Both the position numbers and the translations under genes were made by a program. The notes beneath the pieces are model-generated. The model saw only the letters and a program-made list of their open reading frames with translations, searched no databases and was not told the DNA's origin. Positions 10,901-18,545 of a stretch of DNA of 40,250 bases are shown here, piece after piece. The stretch comes from Acidobacteriota bacterium. GTDB taxonomy: Bacteria; Acidobacteriota; Terriglobia; Bryobacterales; Bryobacteraceae. The first letter of the stretch is position 1; every line of letters starts with the position of its first letter. The stretch is taken from positions 1 to 40,250 of the forward strand of contig VFZO01000023.1 of NCBI GenBank assembly GCA_016871155.1, read 5' to 3'.

Positions 10901-11156
10901 TGTTGTCCTGAACTGCTTCCGCAATTGAGATCAAGTTGTTCGACTTCGGCGCTTTGGAAAGCAGCGTCAGATACGCGTCGGCGGTTGCTTCTTCGATCCA
11001 CTTGTGACGATTGAGCTTCTCCACCCCATGCTTCAACAACCCCGCCCACGACGCCTGTGGATGATTGCCGCTCGCCGCAATCGACACCCCGGTCCCCGTC
11101 ACAAAGACAACCTTCGTGCGGCCCAGCGCCGCCCGCAACTGTTCTTCGGGGGTCAT
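7935..11156 (-). CDS. SIR2-STAND-TPR protein, candidate anti-phage NADase
   Basis: 1073 residues in three parts. Residues 1-280 form a SIR2-type domain: V-T-G-T-G-V-S (19-25, NAD binding), T-T-N-Y-D (125-129) and L-H-G-H (163-166, presumed catalytic His164), the pattern of SIR2_2 domains in defence proteins. Residues 300-650 are a STAND/NB-ARC-like NTPase: Walker A G-G-T-G-K-S (336-341), Walker B L-V-L-D-G-L-E (416-422), sensor S-S-R (479-481) and a winged-helix end with Y-D-L-H-P-V-V-R. Residues 680-1050 are TPR-like repeats, the likely sensor. In known SIR2-STAND systems (Avs5-like) recognition of a phage protein triggers NAD+ depletion; this role is inferred here. It starts 3 bp after the aldo/keto reductase gene and has no evident ribosome binding site, so it may be translated by reinitiation. 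Confidence 0.88.
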   Translation of the reverse strand: MTPEEQLRAALGRTKVVFVTGTGVSIAASGNHPQASWAGLLKHGVEKLNRHKWIEEATADAYLTLLSKAPKSNNLISIAEAVQDNMSGSQFADWLKETIGTITAKHREVLDALEELRKNGHFLATTNYDSLLLHAGVSAVTWKTPAEMLIALQQNDTSKILYLHGHWQRPDSVILDWNSYKQIARDELYRGDLEAIWKTKVWVYVGCGTSGLADPDLGLLLDTHAARARAGGQWDFCLVRESQRAEFQAEFDKRNLNIHAVPVGAQHEDLPVFLKSLVRMDAPAVVPPAPARRELKAVPDYLGSHQFVGRKAQLDDLNDWAKPADQSNLLIFDAIGGTGKSMLTWEWTTKHAPAARTDWAGRFWYSFYERGAYMEEFCRHALAYMTCTDEKAWEGNSPQELEDALLAQLHDKPYLLVLDGLERVLVAYDRFDAAEVPDEEANAPTDKVLTRDPCHTIRDADGDLLRRLAGARPSKILVSSRLLPRVLLNPAGQPIPGARRISLTGLRPAEAEELLRSCGISGDSARMQSFLTENCDNHPLTTGILGGLIAQPGPHPNDFDAWERTVGAKLDLASLNLIQRRNHVLWASIDALSGQSRALLSLLALVPASLGYAEVATLAERDVAESLKDLERRGLVQFDGQANRYDLHPVVRGVAAGRLDGESKGQFGQRVVDHFNAQPHPPFDEAKTMEDVAPGLHVVRTLLRLGRFQEAADAYSGSLGNALRFNLEANGEVLALLRPFFPDGWGKLPDSVSEASASYLANSAAVALSSLGEDDRAIEGYSAAVRSEIKRSNWKEAATTIRNVALSVKRGGASRLYEMALALCEASGDDIGAFVARMHVFLSSTRRGDWEAADPLRAILLAARPPSNRAIYRPGTREYYFAWADFWRGTLTEETLVAAESALGQGGDRLVVRDLLSLRGHWQSARGEWAEAGQSYSRAIEMARERKLLDEESEARLALAHFHLGKFPTVEAAREEAERLCAQRHHRLGVARLWMAIGDREQATKYALKAYEWAWGDGEPRVHRYYLTEATKLLDTLDVRIPVLPPYDPSKDTPFEWEAELWAAIEKMKKEKA

Positions 11157-11159
11157 TCG

Positions 11160-12167
11160 CTACCGCGTAGTCGAGGCCGTTGGGACTGTCGTGTCGAAAC
11201 CGTGTTGGGAGCGATGGGTTGGGCCGTCGAAGAACTGGGTGGATTTGAAAAGCTCGTGGCGGCCGTCGCCGGCTTCGGGGCGGGCCAGGGCCAGGATCTC
11301 TTCCTTTGCCGCGCGCGATAGCGGTTGGAAGTCTTTGGCGATGGCCAGATCGGCGAGTAACTGCTCCATCGTTGTGTAGCCGCGGCAAAGGGTTGTGATG
11401 GGCAGGCTCAACGAGTACCGCACGCACTGCTCCGCGGTGAGTTTCGTTTGCGACGGGATGCGGGCCACGTACGGGCCGCCGCCCAGGCATTTCATGCCGA
11501 TTACCGACACACCCTTCTTGACACACACGGGCAACACTTCGTTCTGGAAACTCCGGTAGAAGGCATCGAGCGGATTGATGGGCATCTGCGCCGTGGTCCA
11601 CGTTACGTTTTTACCCAGCATCTTCAGGTGAATCGACGGGTCCTTGTGCCCGGTGAAGCCGATGTGCCGGATCTTGCCCGCCTTCTTCGCCTCCAGCGCC
11701 GCTTTCAACGGGCCGCGCTCCACGACCCAATCCGGGTCGTTGTCGTAGTTGATCTCGTGGAACTGCCACAGGTCGAGCCGGTCGGTCTGCAAGCGGCGCA
11801 GCGACTCGTCGAGGTTGGCCATCGATGTCTTGTAGTCGCGCCCGCAGTTCTTCGACATCAGGAAGACCTTCGCCCGGTAGCCGTCGCGGAGCGCGTGACC
11901 CATCACCGTTTCGGCCTCACCGTTCAGGTAGTCCCAAGCGTTATCCATGAAAGTCAACCCGGCGTCCACCGCCGTCCGCACCATACGCGTGGCCGCAGCC
12001 TGTTCCTTGGCGCCCACGCGGCCCAGGTGCGCTCCGCCCATGGCGAGGATGGAGACGTTCTCGTTTGTCGCGCCCAAGCGGCGCGTGGGAATCGCTCCGG
12101 ACACGGCGGTCTGCGCGGGAGCGGGCAGCGCCAACGCGGCGGCCAACAACGATCGTCGAGGGATCAT
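11160..12167 (-). CDS. Exported aldo/keto reductase
   Basis: 335 residues. The N-terminus MIPRRSLLAAALALPAPA resembles a Tat signal peptide (twin Arg then hydrophobic stretch). The aldo/keto reductase tetrad is visible: Asp75 and Tyr80 (F-M-D-N-A-W-D-Y), Lys106 (L-M-S-K) and His137 (W-Q-F-H-E), with the barrel strands I-G-F-T-G-H-K-D and G-V-S-V-I-G-M-K following. These enzymes reduce carbonyls with NADPH in the cytosol; the Tat-type leader suggests export as a folded holoenzyme, which is common in Acidobacteria and Planctomycetes. A TATGCT hexamer 6 nt before the ATG suggests a leaderless mRNA. The SIR2-STAND gene follows within 3 bp on the same strand. The substrate is unknown. Confidence 0.85.
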   Translation of the reverse strand: MIPRRSLLAAALALPAPAQTAVSGAIPTRRLGATNENVSILAMGGAHLGRVGAKEQAAATRMVRTAVDAGLTFMDNAWDYLNGEAETVMGHALRDGYRAKVFLMSKNCGRDYKTSMANLDESLRRLQTDRLDLWQFHEINYDNDPDWVVERGPLKAALEAKKAGKIRHIGFTGHKDPSIHLKMLGKNVTWTTAQMPINPLDAFYRSFQNEVLPVCVKKGVSVIGMKCLGGGPYVARIPSQTKLTAEQCVRYSLSLPITTLCRGYTTMEQLLADLAIAKDFQPLSRAAKEEILALARPEAGDGRHELFKSTQFFDGPTHRSQHGFDTTVPTASTTR

Positions 12168-12173
12168 CTCAAG

Positions 12174-12194
12174 AGCATACGAAACTTTTTTCGT
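12174..12194 (-). promoter_or_regulatory. Leaderless-type -10 and overlapping inverted repeat for the aldo/keto reductase
   Basis: TATGCT (12174-12179, minus strand) lies 6 nt before the ATG at 12167. Overlapping it, ACGAAA (12179-12184) and TTTCGT (12189-12194) form a 6-bp inverted repeat, possibly an operator. Confidence 0.35.
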
Positions 12195-12292
12195 GCGGCG
12201 GAATAGAAGCCGCGCGCCCCGGATATGTTTCCCCGGTGGGATAGACGGCGCCGTCAGTCCTCAAAATTCGAAACCTCTTCAGGAGTCCAAAC

Positions 12293-13018
12293 ATGAGACT
12301 GATTTCCACGAGCGCGCTCGCGCTCTGCCTTGCCACCGCCGCATTCGCACAGCCCAACGGCCGGCCCGTTCCGGGCAGCGGCCTGATCGACCAGCCGGGC
12401 AGCTATTTCTTAACGGGAGACCGCTTCGCAGTCGGCACCCGCGCGGCCATTCTTATCACGGCCAGCGACGTCTCGCTCGACTTGAATGGCCAGATGCTCT
12501 CCGGCGCAACGGGCCTCGAAATTCGCGGCACCAACGGCGTGACGGTGCGCAACGGCAGCATTTCGACGACTGGGATGGGCGTGCTGGTGATGCGCTCCAA
12601 CAACTTCCGCATCGAGGGGCTGAACATTCGCGGCACGGGCAGCGAGATGGGCATCGTCGTTGTGCAGTCGCGCGGCGGCATCGTGAATGCCAACGCGGTC
12701 TACAACACGTTCCTCGGTGTCTTCGTGCGTGGCAGCCAGACGGCCGGCAACCGCATCAGCAACAACGTCCTGACGGCCGGCCCCGCCGGCGGCGCGCTGG
12801 GCATTTGCTACAACCCCGCCGAAGGCGACCCCCAAGGACCGCGCGGAGACCTGATCAGCGGCAACACGATCCACGGTTTTGAGATGGGCTTTCAGGCCTC
12901 GATCACGTCCCGCTACAACCTTTTTAGAGGCAACTCGGTCTTCTTCCGCGTCAAGGCATTCGAATTGCTGAACGACACGAACAAGGAATCCGGCAACGAC
13001 GCCATCAGCCTGCAGTAA
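12293..13018 (+). CDS. Secreted right-handed beta-helix (NosD/pectate-lyase-like) protein
   Basis: 241 residues. ATG at 12293 has AGGAG at 12281-12285. A clean Sec signal peptide (R-L-I-S-T-S-A-L-A-L-C-L-A-T-A-A-F-A, cleavage after AFA) is followed by a repetitive beta-helix: successive short strands such as V-S-L-D-L-N-G, L-E-I-R-G-T-N-G-V-T-V-R-N-G-S-I and N-F-R-I-E-G-L-N-I-R-G, and then N-R-I-S-N-N-V, the pattern of parallel beta-helix carbohydrate-active or surface proteins. No catalytic residues can be assigned. It would act in the periplasm or outside the cell. It is divergent from the aldo/keto reductase gene; downstream lies a decayed region. It might be a polysaccharide-binding or lyase-like protein. 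Confidence 0.78.
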   Translation: MRLISTSALALCLATAAFAQPNGRPVPGSGLIDQPGSYFLTGDRFAVGTRAAILITASDVSLDLNGQMLSGATGLEIRGTNGVTVRNGSISTTGMGVLVMRSNNFRIEGLNIRGTGSEMGIVVVQSRGGIVNANAVYNTFLGVFVRGSQTAGNRISNNVLTAGPAGGALGICYNPAEGDPQGPRGDLISGNTIHGFEMGFQASITSRYNLFRGNSVFFRVKAFELLNDTNKESGNDAISLQ

Positions 13019-13134
13019 CCGCCTGGCGGCTGACCTAGCTCGCGCTTGAACATGGCGATGATCGCACTTGGACCGCTGTAACTCAACGGTTCGGACGTTG
13101 CGGTCACGCTGTGGGCAAGCGCGAGCTTTTCCAC
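13019..13134 (-). pseudogene. Remnant of the C-terminal HTH of an AraC-family regulator
   Basis: The minus strand from 13134 reads E-K-L-A-L-A-H-S-V-T, then Y-S-G-P-S-A-I-I-A-M-F-K-R-E-L-G and Q-P-P-G-G-Y, the second helix-turn-helix and closing motif of AraC/XylS regulators (usually G-Y-S-S-P-S-A-F-I-A-M-F). No upstream ligand-binding domain or start is present and the frame runs on into antisense of the beta-helix gene. It is therefore a fragment of about 40 codons. Confidence 0.55.
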
Positions 13135-13600
13135 TCCTACGCAACAGAGATCACGGCCAACCGCGGGCGGATCTTGATGGAGATCTGCTCCCTGCCGGGC
13201 ATCGGAAGGCTGCTGTTTTTCGAGGATACGGAGGGAACTATCGCCGGCGCCATGGCCCGAGCGAGCAGCCGGGGTAGTTCAAAAGTCCGCCGGACGCTTT
13301 CTCACGGGCGTTCGCGTTAGTGCTGAACGGATTGAGCACTGGCTGATCGGATGAGTCCGCGGCACTAGAACCCTGAGCCCCTGACAAAGCTTTTGCGGGA
13401 ACTCAACTTGAGGCTCTGCCACCTAGGAAACGCGGCGATAGCTCGCTTGGAGCCGGCTCGTGAAGAGCCGTTCCTCTCAAACTGCTCGCCACTCGCCAAT
13501 TGACTGTTCGGGGATAACACTCCAAACATCTCAGTTGGGCGCAGGGATGCTCGGGCGGATCAACGGCCGCTGGAGACGCCGAATTAGACGCGCGGTGCCT
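13135..13600. other. Non-coding or decayed stretch, nothing recognised
   Basis: About 465 bp between the AraC remnant and the DUF4160/DUF2442 relics. Short open frames exist on the plus strand (for example from GTG 13111) but have no ribosome binding site, motif or family resemblance. I regard the stretch as decayed sequence. Confidence 0.4.
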
Positions 13601-13738
13601 TCAGCTAACCTTTTGCAGTTCGCCGCGCTCGGTGACGATTTGGACGTACGTGGCGTCTGGGGCCAGATCGATCTCGCCAAACCGGACGAAAAGGCGGTCG
13701 TGGGGTTCGGGTTTGACTCCGACAACGGCCCACTTCAT
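13601..13738 (-). pseudogene. Short ORF resembling a truncated DUF2442 protein
   Basis: 45 residues from ATG 13738. The start W-A-V-V-G-V-K-P-E-P-H-D-R-L-F-V-R-F resembles the N-terminus of DUF2442 proteins (V-x-x-V-x-P-L-x-x-Y-x-L-x-V-x-F), and D-L-A-P-D-A-T-Y resembles their C-terminus, as if the middle were lost. DUF2442 genes commonly follow DUF4160 genes, and a DUF4160 relic sits directly upstream, which supports the reading. It might alternatively be an intact small protein. Confidence 0.4.
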
Positions 13739-13760
13739 ACGGTCTGCGCTCCATTCCTCC

Positions 13761-14000
13761 CAGTGGCTCGATCTTAGCGGGCACCTTGTTCTCGCCGCAC
13801 AATCGCCAATCCTCCAGGAGTTCCTCGCTATGCATCATCGCCCACTCTTGCACAAGATGGAAGGCCCGGGTGGGCTATTCGCCTTCGATGATCTCGAGGG
13901 TCTCGATGTCAACCGTTGCTTCGAACTCGCCGTAACGCGCGTGAAAATGCCGAGGAGGGTGGTCGTTACAACACCTGCGGACCTAGATCCCGATCCGCAT
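13761..14000 (-). pseudogene. DUF4160 family pseudogene with two in-frame TAG codons
   Basis: The minus strand from ATG 14000 reads, in one frame of 80 codons, C-N-D-H-P-P-R-H-F-H-A-R-Y-G-E-F, D-I-E-T-L-E-I-I-E-G-E, H-L-V-Q-E-W-A, H-S-E-E-L-L-E-D-W and finally K-I-E-P-L, which is the DUF4160 pattern from the H-P-P-H-F-H-A motif to the end. TAG codons interrupt it at codon 6 (13983-13985) and codon 42 (13875-13877). DUF4160/DUF2442 pairs are widespread small proteins suspected of being toxin-antitoxin-like; here the gene looks dead, unless TAG is read through. Confidence 0.75.
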
Positions 14001-14169
14001 GGTTCCAGATGTTCCGCCCGAATGACGCACCGCTCGGAGGTTTCGTCGAGGATCGGGAAAAAGGGAGCGATTTTCCAACGGGTGAAGCGCGATGCCCGGC
14101 CCCTTCGCAAAGTGACACGCGGCGGGCACCCCTTTACTTGGCGTGCGCGGGGTGATAAAAATTTCATCT

Positions 14170-17100
14170 ATGCGTATTCGTTATTGGGTCTTTCTTGTAT
14201 CCGCTGTCATCGCCCTCGGGCAAGTTGAGCGCGCTTCGATCGTGGGCAACATCACCGACAAATCCGGCGCCGCCATGGCAGGCGTGGAGGTTACGGTCAC
14301 CAGCGCCGCCACGAACACTTCGCAGCGGCTGCTCACCGACGACGCCGGCGCTTACTCCGCCGTGAATCTCATCCCGGGAACCTACAACGTTCAAGCGTCG
14401 AAGGCCGGATTCCGCAACGCCATCTTTCGCGATTTCGTGTTGCAGGTGAGCCAGGCGGCGCGCCTGGACATTACGCTGGAGGTCGGCGACGTAAACCAGT
14501 CGGTGGAGGTGGTGGGCGCCGCGCCGCTGCTGCAAACCGAGAACGCGAGCGTCGGCCAGGTTATCTCCAAGGAAGCGGTGCAGTCTCTTCCTCTGAATGG
14601 ACGGAACTTTGTGCAGTTGGCGATTCTGGCGCCCGGCGTGACAGGGCTCGACTACGCGCAGCCGAACACGATCAACTCCGGCCGCCGCCCCGACGAACTG
14701 CGGCCCGGCGGGACGGCGATCGCCGCCAACGGCGCGCGCAGCACTTCCAACCAAGTGTTGATCGACGGTATCGATAACACCGAGATGATCTCCCAGACGT
14801 TCATCGTGCGTCCAGCGGTGGAAGGGATCCAGGAGTTCAAGGTGTTGACCAATAACTCCGGCGCCGAATACGGGCGCTCGGCCGGCGCCGTGGTCGTCAT
14901 CACATCGAAGTCCGGCTCGAACGAGTTCCACGGCTCCGTGTTCGAATTCCTGCGCAATGAGGTGTTCGATTCGCGCAACTTCTTCGCCCGCACCGATGCG
15001 CCCAAGCCGCCCTTCAAGCTGAATCAATACGGCGTCGCGCTGGGCGGTCCGATTCGCCGTAACAAGACCTTCTTCTTCGCCGACTACGAGGGCTACCGCG
15101 AGATCTTCGGCGACACCCAGTTGGTAACCGTGCCCACCGCCGCGATGAAGGGCGGCGATTTCCGCGGCGTAGCGGCGAACGGCGTTTTCGATCCGCTCAC
15201 GACCGGCGGCAGCCCCGCCGCGCGCCAGCGTTTTCCGAACGACACGATTCCGGCCTCGCGCTTCGATACGATCGGCTCCGGGCTGGTGCGGATGTGGCCC
15301 CTGCCCCAACGCACCGGCAACGTCAACAACTTCGTCGCCAATCCGATCAAGAAGTCGAGCCTCCATCGCGCGGACGGACGGGTGGATCACCAGTTCAACG
15401 CCAACAACAACGCATTCTTCCGCTATTCGATCGATAAGAGCCTGATCACCATGCCCGACACCTTCGATAAGCGCATCGGCGGCAACGAGGCCAGCTTTGC
15501 AGGCGACAACACGGTGACCGGGCGCAACATGGCCGGTGCGTATACCCGGGTGATTTCACCATCGACCGTCGGCGACTTCCGCTACGGCTACACACAATTC
15601 AACATGGCGCTGCTGCCCACCACGCTGACCGATCCGCTGTGGGGGCGGATCCCCGGCCGCGATAGCGGCGACAAGTTGCAGCCGACAGCGCCGATCGTCG
15701 GCACGACGGGCTATGCCGGGCTGGGCAACGCACGGTCCACGCCACTGATTCGCGACCAGAAGATGCACGAGATCCTCGGCAACATTTCGACGTTGAAGGG
15801 CGCGCACAACATCAAGTACGGAGTGGACCTGCGGTTCCGCACGACCGGCGAAACCGCATCGCCCCCAGGAGAGAGCGCCTTTGGCCGGTGGAATTTCGAC
15901 GGCGCGTATACTAGGAATCCGGCCTCGCCCGGCGGCACCGGCGACACGATCGCCACGATGCTGTTGGGATATCCGCAAGCGCTGCGGCGCGACGTGTTCC
16001 TGCCCGGCACGGCGACGTTGAATACCAACGAATGGAACTTCTACATTCGCGACGAGTGGCGCTTGACGTCGAAGCTGACGTTGAACGTTGGCCTGCACTA
16101 TGAGATCAACACGCCATTCGTCGAGAAGAAGAATCAGTGGGTGAACTTCGACCCCGTGACCGGCCGGCAGTTGGTTGCCGGCGTCAACAGTGTTTCCGAT
16201 ACGGGAAACATCAACACGGATTACAAGGCCTGGGGGCCGCGAGTCAGTTTCGCGTACCAGTTCGGCAAGCGCACTGTTTTCCGGGGCGGCTACGGGCTAT
16301 TCTACGAACCGCAAGGGAACTTCAATACCAGCATCCGGCAGTTCCGCCAACCGCCGTTCGGCTTCGTGGTCAATATTCCCTTTAGCGGAAACGACGTTCC
16401 CACGCGGCGGGCCTCCGATGGGTTCCCGATCACGACGCAGGTGCCAGATCTGACTCGAGGCCCGGCGTTCTACGCGCTGCGCGGTGTTACGCCGAACTAT
16501 CGCAACGGCCAGATTCAACAGTTCAACCTGAGCGCGCAGAGGGAGTTCGGAAAAGACATGGTGGTGACGCTCGGCTTTGTGGGTTCGGCGGGCGCGTTGC
16601 TCAGTTGGCAGCGCAACATCAACCTGCCCGATCCCGGCGCCGGGGCGATCGATCCGCGGCGGCCTTTCGCCCGGACGCTGCCCGGCGTGACGAACATCAA
16701 TTGGCTGGAGAGTTCGGCCAACTCGGCATACACGTCGATGCAGCTTTCGTTCGAAAAACGGTACTCGCGCGGGCTCTATTTGTTGAGCAACTGGACGTGG
16801 GCCCACGGTCTGGACAACGTTGGCGGAGACGGCGGCGCGAACGGGCCGGTTCCGCAGGACCCGCAGAACCGGCGGGCGGACTGGAGCAGTTCCAACGCCG
16901 ATATGCGCCATCGCGTGAACTTCGCGGCATCGTATCTGCTGCCGTTCGGGCAGTCCCTGAGCGGTCCGGCAAAAGCAGTATTGACCGGCTGGGAGTTGGG
17001 CGTGCTGTCGGTACTGCAATCCGGATTGCCGTTTACGGTAACGGTGGCGGGCTCGCCGTCGAACACGGGTTCCGGATCGCGCGCGAACGCGGTGCCGGGC

Positions 17101-17424
17101 GTGGAAGCGAAGCTGGATAACCCGACAATCAATCGATGGTTCAACGCGGCGGCGTTCGCGACACCACCGGCCTTCACATGGGGCACGCTGGGCCGTAACA
17201 CGCTGCGCGGTCCCGGTATCGTCAACGTCGATCTGTCCGCGGCGAAGAAGTTCACGTTCGCCGAGACGCGAAAGCTCGAGTTCCGCGCCGAGTTCTTCAA
17301 CGCGATGAATCATCCGCAGTTCGGCCTGCCGGCATCGACGGCCGGCGTGGGCAACGCGGGCACGATCGCCTCCACGCAGCGCTCCAACCGGCAGATTCAG
17401 ATGGCGCTGCGATTCGCGTTTTGA
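14170..17424 (+). CDS. TonB-dependent receptor, Oar-like, with carboxypeptidase-regulatory-like N-terminal domain
   Basis: 1084 residues. I choose ATG 14170 because it begins a signal peptide (R-I-R-Y-W-V-F-L-V-S-A-V-I-A-L-G-Q); the frame also has a GTG at 14143. Residues about 20-105 form a CarboxypepD_reg-like beta-sandwich (A-S-I-V-G-N-I-T-D-K-S-G-A to Y-N-V-Q-A-S-K-A-G-F). A plug domain follows (S-L-P-L-N-G-R-N-F, then V-L-I-D-G-I-D-N-T-E, and S-G-S-N-E-F-H-G-S-V-F-E-F). The rest is a large beta-barrel ending in L-R-F-A-F with the terminal Phe used for outer-membrane insertion. This type is abundant in Acidobacteria and probably imports oligosaccharides or other large nutrients, energised by TonB-ExbBD such as the set at 37764-40250. 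A gluconolactonase-like gene follows after 16 bp. Confidence 0.93.
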   Translation: MRIRYWVFLVSAVIALGQVERASIVGNITDKSGAAMAGVEVTVTSAATNTSQRLLTDDAGAYSAVNLIPGTYNVQASKAGFRNAIFRDFVLQVSQAARLDITLEVGDVNQSVEVVGAAPLLQTENASVGQVISKEAVQSLPLNGRNFVQLAILAPGVTGLDYAQPNTINSGRRPDELRPGGTAIAANGARSTSNQVLIDGIDNTEMISQTFIVRPAVEGIQEFKVLTNNSGAEYGRSAGAVVVITSKSGSNEFHGSVFEFLRNEVFDSRNFFARTDAPKPPFKLNQYGVALGGPIRRNKTFFFADYEGYREIFGDTQLVTVPTAAMKGGDFRGVAANGVFDPLTTGGSPAARQRFPNDTIPASRFDTIGSGLVRMWPLPQRTGNVNNFVANPIKKSSLHRADGRVDHQFNANNNAFFRYSIDKSLITMPDTFDKRIGGNEASFAGDNTVTGRNMAGAYTRVISPSTVGDFRYGYTQFNMALLPTTLTDPLWGRIPGRDSGDKLQPTAPIVGTTGYAGLGNARSTPLIRDQKMHEILGNISTLKGAHNIKYGVDLRFRTTGETASPPGESAFGRWNFDGAYTRNPASPGGTGDTIATMLLGYPQALRRDVFLPGTATLNTNEWNFYIRDEWRLTSKLTLNVGLHYEINTPFVEKKNQWVNFDPVTGRQLVAGVNSVSDTGNINTDYKAWGPRVSFAYQFGKRTVFRGGYGLFYEPQGNFNTSIRQFRQPPFGFVVNIPFSGNDVPTRRASDGFPITTQVPDLTRGPAFYALRGVTPNYRNGQIQQFNLSAQREFGKDMVVTLGFVGSAGALLSWQRNINLPDPGAGAIDPRRPFARTLPGVTNINWLESSANSAYTSMQLSFEKRYSRGLYLLSNWTWAHGLDNVGGDGGANGPVPQDPQNRRADWSSSNADMRHRVNFAASYLLPFGQSLSGPAKAVLTGWELGVLSVLQSGLPFTVTVAGSPSNTGSGSRANAVPGVEAKLDNPTINRWFNAAAFATPPAFTWGTLGRNTLRGPGIVNVDLSAAKKFTFAETRKLEFRAEFFNAMNHPQFGLPASTAGVGNAGTIASTQRSNRQIQMALRFAF

Positions 17425-17427
17425 TAG

Positions 17428-17433
17428 TACAGT
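17428..17433 (+). promoter_or_regulatory. -10-like TACAGT, 7 nt before the gluconolactonase-like gene
   Basis: TACAGT is followed by seven bases and the ATG at 17441, with no ribosome binding site between. This would give a leaderless transcript separate from the receptor gene. Confidence 0.3.
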
Positions 17434-17440
17434 AAGCATC

Positions 17441-18463
17441 ATGTCCACGATGCACTCCCGGCGGCTGTTTCTGACGGCCGCCGGCGCCCTGTCCGCGCAA
17501 GTTTCTCCGGAACCCACGGTTCGCGACTGGAGCGGCCGCGTGCCGATCAAGTATCCGGACCCGGATGTGATCGCGCTCGACGCGCGGTTTCGCAAGTATA
17601 TGATCGGCAACACGTCGATGAAGAAGCTGCACACCGGCACATCCTGGGCCGAAGGGCCGGCGTGGAACGGCGTCGGAAAATATCTGGTGTGGAGCGACAT
17701 TCCGGCGAATGTGCAGCTTCGCTTGATCGACGACGATTCGCGCGTGACGGTTTTCCGGAACCCGGCCGGCTATTCGAACGGCAACACGTTTGACTACGAG
17801 GGGCGGCAGCTTTCGTGCGAGCACGGCGGCCGTCGCGTGGTCCGCTACGAATACAACGGCACGGTGACCGTGATCGCCGAACGGTTCGAAGGCAAGCGGT
17901 TGAACTCGCCGAACGACATCGTCGTGCATCCCGACGGGAGCATCTGGTTCACCGATCCGCCGTATGGAATCGGGGGAGATTACGAGGGATTTCGCGCGCA
18001 GAAGGAGTTGAAGGAGTCGGTGTACCGGGCCGATCCGAAGACGGGCCGAGTGGAGAAGTTGACCGACGAGGTTTCGGCGCCGAACGGGATCTGCTTTTCG
18101 CCCGACTATAAGAAGCTCTACATCGCCGACACCGGCGCGCAGGGCCGCGATATGAAGGTGTGGGACGTGGACGGTGCTACGGTGCGAAACGGCAAGCGGT
18201 TCGCGCTGCTTGAGATTCCCGGCGCGAAGACGCCCTCAGCGGCGGACGGCATTCGCTGCGATGTGGACGGCAACATCTGGTGCGGAGCCCGGCCGGGCGT
18301 GCTGGTGCTGGCGCCGACGGGGGAGCAGATCGGGATGATCCGGCTGCCGGAGAATTGCGCGAACGTCTGCTTCGGCGGCGTGAAGCGCAACCGGCTGTTC
18401 ATGACGGCGAGCCAGGGTTTGTATGCACTGTACGTGAATACGTCGGGCGCGCATATTGCGTAA
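17441..18463 (+). CDS. Exported SMP-30/gluconolactonase-like enzyme
   Basis: 340 residues. S-R-R-L-F-L-T-A-A-G at residues 6-15 is a Tat twin-arginine motif, so the enzyme is probably exported folded. The rest is a six-bladed beta-propeller of the SMP-30/gluconolactonase/LRE family. The expected metal ligands are visible: Glu71 in W-A-E-G-P-A-W, Asn158 in L-N-S-P-N-D-I, and Asp269 in A-A-D-G-I-R; W-F-T-D-P-P-Y-G-I is the conserved blade motif. The family hydrolyses sugar lactones with a divalent metal. Lying 16 bp behind a TonB-dependent receptor, it may process the imported or surface-bound sugar, but the substrate is unknown. A second in-frame ATG at 17450 is possible. Confidence 0.88.
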   Translation: MSTMHSRRLFLTAAGALSAQVSPEPTVRDWSGRVPIKYPDPDVIALDARFRKYMIGNTSMKKLHTGTSWAEGPAWNGVGKYLVWSDIPANVQLRLIDDDSRVTVFRNPAGYSNGNTFDYEGRQLSCEHGGRRVVRYEYNGTVTVIAERFEGKRLNSPNDIVVHPDGSIWFTDPPYGIGGDYEGFRAQKELKESVYRADPKTGRVEKLTDEVSAPNGICFSPDYKKLYIADTGAQGRDMKVWDVDGATVRNGKRFALLEIPGAKTPSAADGIRCDVDGNIWCGARPGVLVLAPTGEQIGMIRLPENCANVCFGGVKRNRLFMTASQGLYALYVNTSGAHIA

Positions 18464-18533
18464 GCGCCGGAATTCGTTGAGCGCGCCGTTCGTCGAATGC
18501 ACTTGGAAGCCCGGAAATGGACGCGGGCCGGGG

Positions 18534-18539
18534 TAGGAT
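18534..18539 (+). promoter_or_regulatory. -10-like TAGGAT, 6 nt before the TPR gene
   Basis: TAGGAT is followed by six bases and the GTG start at 18546. The intervening TAGGGA could also act as a weak ribosome binding site but would be too close. A leaderless start is suggested. Confidence 0.3.
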
Positions 18540-18545
18540 TAGGGA

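Noticed and set aside
13111..13320. 69-codon plus-strand ORF from GTG 13111
   Set aside because: No ribosome binding site and no family resemblance; it runs antisense through the AraC fragment.
14143..14169. GTG 14143 as the start of the TonB-dependent receptor
   Set aside because: It would put nine polar residues before the signal peptide; ATG 14170 starts directly at the signal peptide.
16297..17700. 467-codon minus-strand frame opposite the receptor gene
   Set aside because: It spans the ends of two real plus-strand genes and has Arg-rich shadow composition without any domain.
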